Below, piece after piece: positions 59,322 to 64,000 of a stretch of DNA of 64,000 nt. The notes beneath the pieces were generated by a model. The model made no database searches, was not told where the DNA came from, and worked only from the letters and a program-made list of their open reading frames with translations. Position 1 is the stretch's first letter. Each line of letters opens with the position of its first letter. Both the position numbers and the translations under genes were made by a program. This stretch comes from Olsenella sp. kh2p3 (lineage in GTDB: Bacteria > Actinomycetota > Coriobacteriia > Coriobacteriales > Atopobiaceae): the NCBI GenBank assembly GCA_900119625.1, contig FPKD01000004.1, forward strand, positions 62,001 through 126,000. The letters run 5' to 3'.

Positions 59322-60269
59322 ATGAGCTTCAAGGACACCAAAGTCGTTATCGTAGGCGCTGGCAAGGTGGGGTCCACTACCGCGTTCAGCATCATCAACC
59401 AGGGGCTTTGCGGTGACGTGTGCCTCATCGACGTGAACCACGAGCACGCGGTGGGCGAGGCGCTCGACATGCGTGACTCGGTCTTCTTCATGAACCGCAA
59501 CGTCAACGTGCACGCCGGCGACTACAGCGAGTGTGCAGACGCAGACATTGTCATTGTCACCGCGGCGGCACCCATGCCCAAGGACTCCAACGACCGCCTC
59601 GAGATGCTCAAGCCCAGCCTTGGTGTGGTGCGCTCGGTGGTCGAGCAGGTCATGGCGTCGGGCTTTGACGGCATCTTCCTGGTGGTATCGAACCCCGTTG
59701 ACGTGATGAGCTACTACACCTGGAAAGTCTCTGGCCTGCCGCACGAGCGCGTGATTGGTTCCGGTACCTTCCTCGACTCCGCGCGACTGTGCCGCGCGCT
59801 GTCCGACATGTACGATCTAGCATCCAACAGTGTCGAGGCATTCGTGCTAGGCGAGCACGGCGACTCGGAGATCGTCTCGTGGAACAGCGCGACCATCGGC
59901 GGCAAGCGCGTGGACGACGTCCTGCGCGACAACGCCTCGCGCACGCGCGGTGTCACCCGCGACGAGCTGCGCAAGCGCACGGTGCAGGCCGGCTGGGACA
60001 TCTTTAGCCGCAAGGGAAACACCTGCTACGGCATTGCGTCGAGCACGGCGTCCATCGCCAAGTCGATCCTCTTCGACGAGAACCGAATCATGCCTGTCTC
60101 GGTGTACCTCGACGGGCAGTATGGCATCCACGACACGTTTATCTCGGTGCCAACGATCGTCGACAGCACGGGCGCCAAGGAGATCGTGGAGATCGACCTG
60201 CTGCCTGAGGAGCTTGAGGCGCTGAGAAAGTCCGCCGATATGCTCCACGGCCTGGACGAGAAGCTCTAG
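59322..60269 (+). CDS. ldh: L-lactate dehydrogenase family protein
   Basis: 315 aa. NAD loop VVIVGAGKVGSTTAFSI, coenzyme Asp in CLIDVNHEHA, NPVDVMSYYTWK, and active-site LGEHGDSEIVSW with the catalytic His. In the specificity loop (TAAAPMPKDSNDRLEML) the usual Gln of lactate dehydrogenases is Met, so a different or broader 2-oxoacid (for example branched 2-hydroxyacids) is possible. ATG at 59322 with AAAGGGG upstream. Main route to lactate in fermenting actinobacteria if it is a true LDH. Confidence 0.88.
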   Translation: MSFKDTKVVIVGAGKVGSTTAFSIINQGLCGDVCLIDVNHEHAVGEALDMRDSVFFMNRNVNVHAGDYSECADADIVIVTAAAPMPKDSNDRLEMLKPSLGVVRSVVEQVMASGFDGIFLVVSNPVDVMSYYTWKVSGLPHERVIGSGTFLDSARLCRALSDMYDLASNSVEAFVLGEHGDSEIVSWNSATIGGKRVDDVLRDNASRTRGVTRDELRKRTVQAGWDIFSRKGNTCYGIASSTASIAKSILFDENRIMPVSVYLDGQYGIHDTFISVPTIVDSTGAKEIVEIDLLPEELEALRKSADMLHGLDEKL

Positions 60270-60289
60270 GGGCTTCTTTCGGCGGCGTG

Positions 60290-60487
60290 AAGAAAACCCT
60301 CCCTCCGGCGAGAATCTGGCGCCGGAGGGAGAGTTTTATACGTTGTAGCTGCGGAAACGTGCCTTTGGGCGTCAAAACGGCGCCCAAGCGAGGGTTTTAG
60401 ACGGGATTCCGTACGAGATGCGCCTTCGGGCGTCAATTTGACGCCCGAAGGGGAGTTTTAGTCGCTGTAGCTGCGGATACTGGCCTT
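60290..60487. repeat. 61-bp periodic hairpin repeat, locus 7
   Basis: Units at 60305, 60366, 60427 and a new CCGGCG at 60488, all exactly 61 bp apart. Stems CCGGCG/CGCCGG, GGGCGt/aCGGCGCCC and CGGGCG/CGCCCG with compensating changes. Directly after ldh. Confidence 0.88.
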
Positions 60488-60489
60488 CC

Positions 60490-60540
60490 GGCGCCGCCGA
60501 ACCCCCGCGCCGCCGAACCCCCGCGCCGCCGGACCCGCGC
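60490..60540. repeat. 16-bp tandem repeat
   Basis: GCGCCGCCGAACCCCC three times with variation, running into the end of the EcfT gene region. Confidence 0.65.
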
Positions 60541-60563
60541 GCCACCGCGTCGCCCCGCTGCCC

Positions 60564-61310
60564 CTACAGCAGCGCGCCGGCAACCACCAGCGCAGCGCAC
60601 GCAACCAGCACTACCACATCGCGTCCCACCATGGGGTAGCGCTTGTAGCTGCTCTCGCGCGTGCGCAGGTAGAAGCCGCGCTGCTCGGCGGCAAGCGCCG
60701 TCGCATCGGTCTTTCCCACCGAGCTCACCAGCAGTGGCACGCACAGCGGCAGCATGAGCTGCAGCTTGCGGATGGGGTTCTTGGTGTCGTACTCAACGCC
60801 ACGCGCGGTCTGCGCCTCCATGATCGCGTTCATCTCTTGACTGAACACGGGCACAAAGCGCAGCGCCGTGGTGAACGTGAACGCGTAGCGATACGGAATG
60901 TGCAGCACCTCGACGCAGGCGTTTGCCAGGTCGTTGAGCTTGGTCACGCTCAGCATGAGGATGAGCGGCAGCGCCACGCCCATCAGGCGCAGGCATGCCT
61001 TGCTGCCCGTGACCAGGCCCTCCGTGGTCATCCACGCAAACACTGGCTCGCCGCCGCGCACAAACGCCGTCTGCAGCAGAAGCATCACCACCGCAAGCGG
61101 CACAAGCAGCTTGAGCAGCGAGACCAGCTTGGACGTGGCATGCGCGTAGGCGCCCAGCGCAAAGGTGAGGACGAGAAGCCCCAGCAGCATGGGGTAGGTG
61201 TCGGCCAGGAAAATCGCAATGATGATTGCCGCGGCAATGCCTAGCTTGGTCACGGGGTTCAGCCGATGCAGCAGGGTGTCTCCCGGCACGTAGTCGATCA
61301 CGTTAACCAC
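60564..61310 (-). CDS. ecfT: ECF transporter transmembrane protein EcfT
   Basis: 248 aa, about five helices, CbiQ/EcfT family. LHRLNPVTKLGIAAAIIIAI starts the protein; the conserved coupling motifs EAQTARGVE and AAEQRGFYLR that contact the ATPases are near residues 165 and 210. Overlaps the EcfA gene by 8 bp. With the fused ATPase and S components encoded upstream it forms a vitamin/amino-acid or metal importer. Confidence 0.9.
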   Translation of the reverse strand: MVNVIDYVPGDTLLHRLNPVTKLGIAAAIIIAIFLADTYPMLLGLLVLTFALGAYAHATSKLVSLLKLLVPLAVVMLLLQTAFVRGGEPVFAWMTTEGLVTGSKACLRLMGVALPLILMLSVTKLNDLANACVEVLHIPYRYAFTFTTALRFVPVFSQEMNAIMEAQTARGVEYDTKNPIRKLQLMLPLCVPLLVSSVGKTDATALAAEQRGFYLRTRESSYKRYPMVGRDVVVLVACAALVVAGALL

Positions 61311-63123
61311 GGCGAACCATCTCCTCGGTGAGGTCGACTATGCCAGAGACCTGGCTGATTCCGGCAAACTCGGGCGAAAGATCGCGTGCGAGAACCTCGG
61401 ACAGCTCGATGACCTGCGGCGCCCTCACGCTTGCCTCCTGCATGAGCTTGGCGTTGGAGAACATCTCGAGTGTGCCGCCGCGGTCGAGGATGCGCCCGTT
61501 TGCCATGACCACGATCCTTTCGGCAAAGTCCGAGACGACCTCCATGTCGTGGCAGACCATGATTACGGCACAGCCGCGCTCGGCCATCTTGCTTACCGTG
61601 TCCATTACGGTCATGCACTCGCGGTAGTCAAGGCCGCTCGTAGGCTCGTCGAGAAGCACCACCTCCGGCTCCATCACCACCACGGATGCCAGTGCCACCA
61701 TTTGCCGCTGGCCGCGCGAGAGCGAGAAGGGCGCCTCGTCTGCGGGCAGCCCAAAGTGCTCGATCACCGCGCTGGCACGCTCGCGCGCGTCCTTCTCGTC
61801 CACGCCCTGGAGCGTGAGGCCAAACGCGACCTCCTCGAGCACGGTGTCCTTGCACAGCTGGTAGTCCGGGTTCTGGAAGAGGGTCGCGCAGTGCGCGGCA
61901 ATCGCGCTGGTGGGAACCTCGTGCGTGTCGAGGCCGGCCATCCGCACGGTGCCCGACGCGGGACGCAGCAGGCCGTTGAGTAGCTTGGTAAGCGTGGTCT
62001 TGCCGGCGCCGTTCTGGCCCACAATGCCCACGACCTCGCCGGGATACACCCGCATGTCCAGGTGGTCCACGGAAGCCGTTCCGCCCGGGTACGTAAAGCT
62101 CACGTCCTCAAGGCTCACCACGGGCTGAGCGCCCTCGGCGTGCGGGCGCGGCGTGGCTACGTGCTTGGAGCCCGCGCGGAAGCCCGCCTCGCGTGCTCCC
62201 TCCTCGGCGCTTGCCACGTGGCAGCTCGTCTTTGACGCGGGCTGCACCAGGCCAGATATGACCTCCGCCGCCTCGGACACGGTGAGGCACGGTGCGCCGG
62301 AAACCAGGCCGTCCTTTGCAAGCGAGTTGTACACGCGTGCCACGCGCGGACTGTCGACGCCAATGCGCCGCAGCTCGTCGCCGTGCGAGAAGACCTCGCG
62401 CGGCGTGCCGTCCAGCACCAGCGACCCCTTGCTCATAACCAGGATGCGGTCGCAGTACTCCGAGAGCAGCGCCACCTTCTGCTCGATGACAACCACGGTG
62501 ACGCCCTCCTCGCGGACCTTTCGCAGCGTCTCGAAGACGAGGGTCGAGGACGCGGGGTCGAGCGCGGCGGTGGGCTCGTCGAGTACCAGCACGCGCGGGC
62601 GCATGGCGAGAATGGCGGCGATGGCCACCTTCTGCTTCTGTCCGCCCGAGAGCGTGGCTATCTCGCGGTCGCGCAGGTTGGAGATGCCCACGGTCTCGAG
62701 CGTCTGGGCAACGCGCTCCTCGATCTGGTCGTGGGGGACGCCAAAGTTCTCGAGGCCAAAGAGCATCTCGTCCTCGACCACCGAGGCCACCATCTGTGTG
62801 TCGATGTCCTGCAGGACGCTGCCCACCACCTGCGAGATGTCGGTGAGCGTGACGTCGCAGGTGTCGTGCCCGTCCACCAGCGTGGCGCCGTAGAGCGCGC
62901 CGCGGTAGTGGTGGGGGATGGCGCCCGACATTACGGACGCGAGCGTGGACTTTCCGGCGCCCGAGGGGCCAATCACGCCCACGAACTCGCCCGCGCCGAT
63001 GCTCAGCGACACGTCGCGCAGCGCGGCGTCCTCGCTGTTCTCGGCGCCTCCCTCGGCCGGTGCGTCGTAGGAGAACGTGATGTGGCTCATCTCGATGATG
63101 GGCTTTTCTTCCCGTGCGGTCAT
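61303..63123 (-). CDS. ecfA: ECF transporter ATPase with two fused ATP-binding domains
   Basis: 606 aa. Domain 1: Walker A GPSGAGKS, signature LSGGQKQKV, Walker B VLVLDEPTAALD. Domain 2: Walker A GQNGAGKT, signature LSRGQRQMV (Gly to Arg in the usual LSGGQ), Walker B VVLLDEPTSGLD. The halves replace EcfA and EcfA'. ATG at 63123 with AAAGG upstream; a longer frame runs into a repeat. Second gene after the S component. Confidence 0.92.
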   Translation of the reverse strand: MTAREEKPIIEMSHITFSYDAPAEGGAENSEDAALRDVSLSIGAGEFVGVIGPSGAGKSTLASVMSGAIPHHYRGALYGATLVDGHDTCDVTLTDISQVVGSVLQDIDTQMVASVVEDEMLFGLENFGVPHDQIEERVAQTLETVGISNLRDREIATLSGGQKQKVAIAAILAMRPRVLVLDEPTAALDPASSTLVFETLRKVREEGVTVVVIEQKVALLSEYCDRILVMSKGSLVLDGTPREVFSHGDELRRIGVDSPRVARVYNSLAKDGLVSGAPCLTVSEAAEVISGLVQPASKTSCHVASAEEGAREAGFRAGSKHVATPRPHAEGAQPVVSLEDVSFTYPGGTASVDHLDMRVYPGEVVGIVGQNGAGKTTLTKLLNGLLRPASGTVRMAGLDTHEVPTSAIAAHCATLFQNPDYQLCKDTVLEEVAFGLTLQGVDEKDARERASAVIEHFGLPADEAPFSLSRGQRQMVALASVVVMEPEVVLLDEPTSGLDYRECMTVMDTVSKMAERGCAVIMVCHDMEVVSDFAERIVVMANGRILDRGGTLEMFSNAKLMQEASVRAPQVIELSEVLARDLSPEFAGISQVSGIVDLTEEMVRRG

Positions 63124-63135
63124 AAGAGCCTTTCG

Positions 63136-63164
63136 TGAGACAGAGGGACAGTCCCCTTGTCTCA
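63136..63164. repeat. 29-bp palindrome (dispersed family)
   Basis: TGAGACAGAGGGAC-A-GTCCCCTTGTCTCA, 12 bp before the ecfA start. Same family as 41324-41352 and 63209-63237. Confidence 0.8.
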
Positions 63165-63208
63165 TATCAATGCTGGAGTGGGGGCAAGGAGCGTCCCTGC
63201 CCCATGCG

Positions 63209-63237
63209 TGAGGCAAAGGGACTGTCCCTTTGCCTCA
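63209..63237. repeat. 29-bp palindrome (dispersed family)
   Basis: TGAGGCAAAGGGAC-T-GTCCCTTTGCCTCA, perfect arms (14 bp), 26 bp after the S-component stop on its transcript; may attenuate transcription into ecfA. Confidence 0.8.
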
Positions 63238-63262
63238 CGCGCGGTTCACTATCGTAGACGAA

Positions 63263-63820
63263 CTACTTCTTGAGGACCTTCTTGAGGGGGAAGTAGAGCG
63301 CCTGCACCACGACGGCGTTGAAGACGGCGGTGCCCAGGACGAGGGGGATCTTGACGACCACGGTGCCAAGAGCCGCACCCATGATGAGCGTGCCGGCTAC
63401 GGCGAAGAGCGCGCCGGAAACGAGCGTGGTCAAGAAGGCGGCGACAAGCGGGGTGATGTCGCGTCCGCCAACCTTGAGGGGACGGCGGATGAGGGCGGCC
63501 ATCACCAGCGCGGCGACAAGCTCAGTCACAAAGTTGAGACCGGGGATGGACGTGGTGAGCTGGATGACGGCAGCGGAGACCAGGCCAAAGACTGCCGCCT
63601 GGCCAAAGCCGGCCCTGGAGAGCAGGATCGCCAGCGCGTAGGAGGCAATGATGAACTGCGGCTTGATGCCCACGATGGCAAGGGCGTTGCCCACGGTCAG
63701 GTTGAGGATGAAGCCGGCGGCGAGAAGGACGGCGAGAAGGACGAGGGAGGAGACGTCGGCCTTGCCGGAGCGCTCGGTGGTGGTGACGGTGCGTGCCTGG
63801 TTTGCGTTCTGCTCGGACAT
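63263..63820 (-). CDS. ECF transporter S component (TrpP/QueT-like membrane protein)
   Basis: 185 aa, five to six helices: LVLLAVLLAAGFILNLTVGN, IIASYALAILLSRAGFGQAA, FVTELVAALVMAALI, FLTTLVSGALFAVAGTLIMG and a last helix (GTAVFNAVVVQALYFPLKKV). The N-terminal 22 residues are polar. The organisation S-EcfA-EcfT supports substrate-specific import. Substrate unknown. AAAGGA precedes the ATG. A paralogue lies upstream. Confidence 0.82.
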   Translation of the reverse strand: MSEQNANQARTVTTTERSGKADVSSLVLLAVLLAAGFILNLTVGNALAIVGIKPQFIIASYALAILLSRAGFGQAAVFGLVSAAVIQLTTSIPGLNFVTELVAALVMAALIRRPLKVGGRDITPLVAAFLTTLVSGALFAVAGTLIMGAALGTVVVKIPLVLGTAVFNAVVVQALYFPLKKVLKK

Positions 63821-63877
63821 GGTGGGTTCCTTTCGGTTGCGCTGCTGACGGTGGGTGAGGCTGCGGGCGGGTGGGTG

Positions 63878-64000
63878 CTATGCGTTGACCTTGAGGGCCT
63901 TGCATACGGGGACGTAGAGCGCCTGGACGAGAATGGCGTTGAAGACGGCGGTCGCAAAGACCACGGGGAGCATGGCGGCGGCGAGTTCCTGGGCGGCGCC
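63878..64000 (-). CDS. Second ECF S component (5' part outside window)
   Basis: The last 40 codons read leftward: ...PVVFATAVFNAILVQALYVP then VCKALKVNA and stop. This matches the C-terminus of the S component at 63263 (TAVFNAVVVQALYFPLKKVL), so two S components are tandem duplicates in front of the shared EcfA/EcfT. The start lies beyond the window edge. Confidence 0.75.
   Translation of the reverse strand, partial: GAAQELAAAMLPVVFATAVFNAILVQALYVPVCKALKVNA

Overview
The window is GC-rich bacterial chromosome. The mix of Coriobacteriia-like content (solitary AAA_14/DUF4143 and ATPase_2/DUF234 ATPases, HisKA_3 sensor plus LuxR-type regulator cassettes, DUF2798 membrane proteins, L-lactate dehydrogenase, an ECF transporter, many palindromic intergenic repeats) suggests an Atopobiaceae/Olsenella-like actinobacterium. 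This is inference from gene content; no rRNA or tRNA gene was seen to confirm it.

Layout. 1-16.1 kb is mostly accessory. It holds a nitroreductase/MarR pair, an internally deleted ISL3 copy, an ATPase-nuclease, a TetR operon, an IS30 element that truncates an ATP-grasp gene, PhzF, a frameshifted zinc-type oxidoreductase with its Rrf2 regulator, a DUF2207 remnant, a RelBE-type toxin-antitoxin pair, a five-gene flavodoxin/hydrolase operon read leftward from 14.4 kb, and a second ATPase-nuclease. 16.2-30.1 kb mixes housekeeping genes (rpiB, yhbY, map with SEC-C) with small regulator/enzyme pairs: ArsC/ArsR, HxlR with a divergent NAD(P)-binding protein, a two-component system followed by a DedA gene, MerR, and LysR with a divergent CMD/cupin protein. 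30.3-31.7 kb is an intact ISL3-family IS with an 8-bp target duplication, sitting in the T-tract of an intrinsic terminator ahead of a DUF2798 gene. 32-44.8 kb carries an SGNH lipoprotein, an MFS transporter, a VOC protein, an SPFH/zinc-ribbon protein, a three-gene sensor/sensor/regulator cassette, a zinc-ribbon protein, a lipoprotein and an AlkD-like repair enzyme. 45-55.5 kb carries a Fic protein, prfC, an ABC-2 exporter with a divergent two-component system, a fourth ATPase and an ABC remnant. 55.8-64 kb carries a nitrilase with a divergent LigB-type dioxygenase, two small proteins, pcp, ldh and an ECF transporter (EcfT, fused EcfA, two tandem S components, the last one cut by the window edge).

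How the genes work together. One MerR regulator (25.2 kb) and the operon starting at 14.4 kb share the same 14-bp dyad operator, so they probably form a small regulon. The OmpR/PhoB-type regulator at 20.2 kb is followed by 11-bp phased boxes in front of the DedA gene, its likely target. The two DUF2798 paralogues each have a leader that looks RNA-regulated: one hides its Shine-Dalgarno in a hairpin, the other has an intrinsic terminator in which the IS has landed.

The most unusual content is intergenic. A hairpin repeat with an almost fixed 61-bp period recurs at seven or more places, mostly just after stop codons. Two long palindromes (35.6 and 43.7 kb) have different arms but the same 15-nt loop, with one compensated inner stem. 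Further short palindrome families are dispersed through the window. The solitary ATPases and the Fic gene each carry their own AT-rich upstream repeat.
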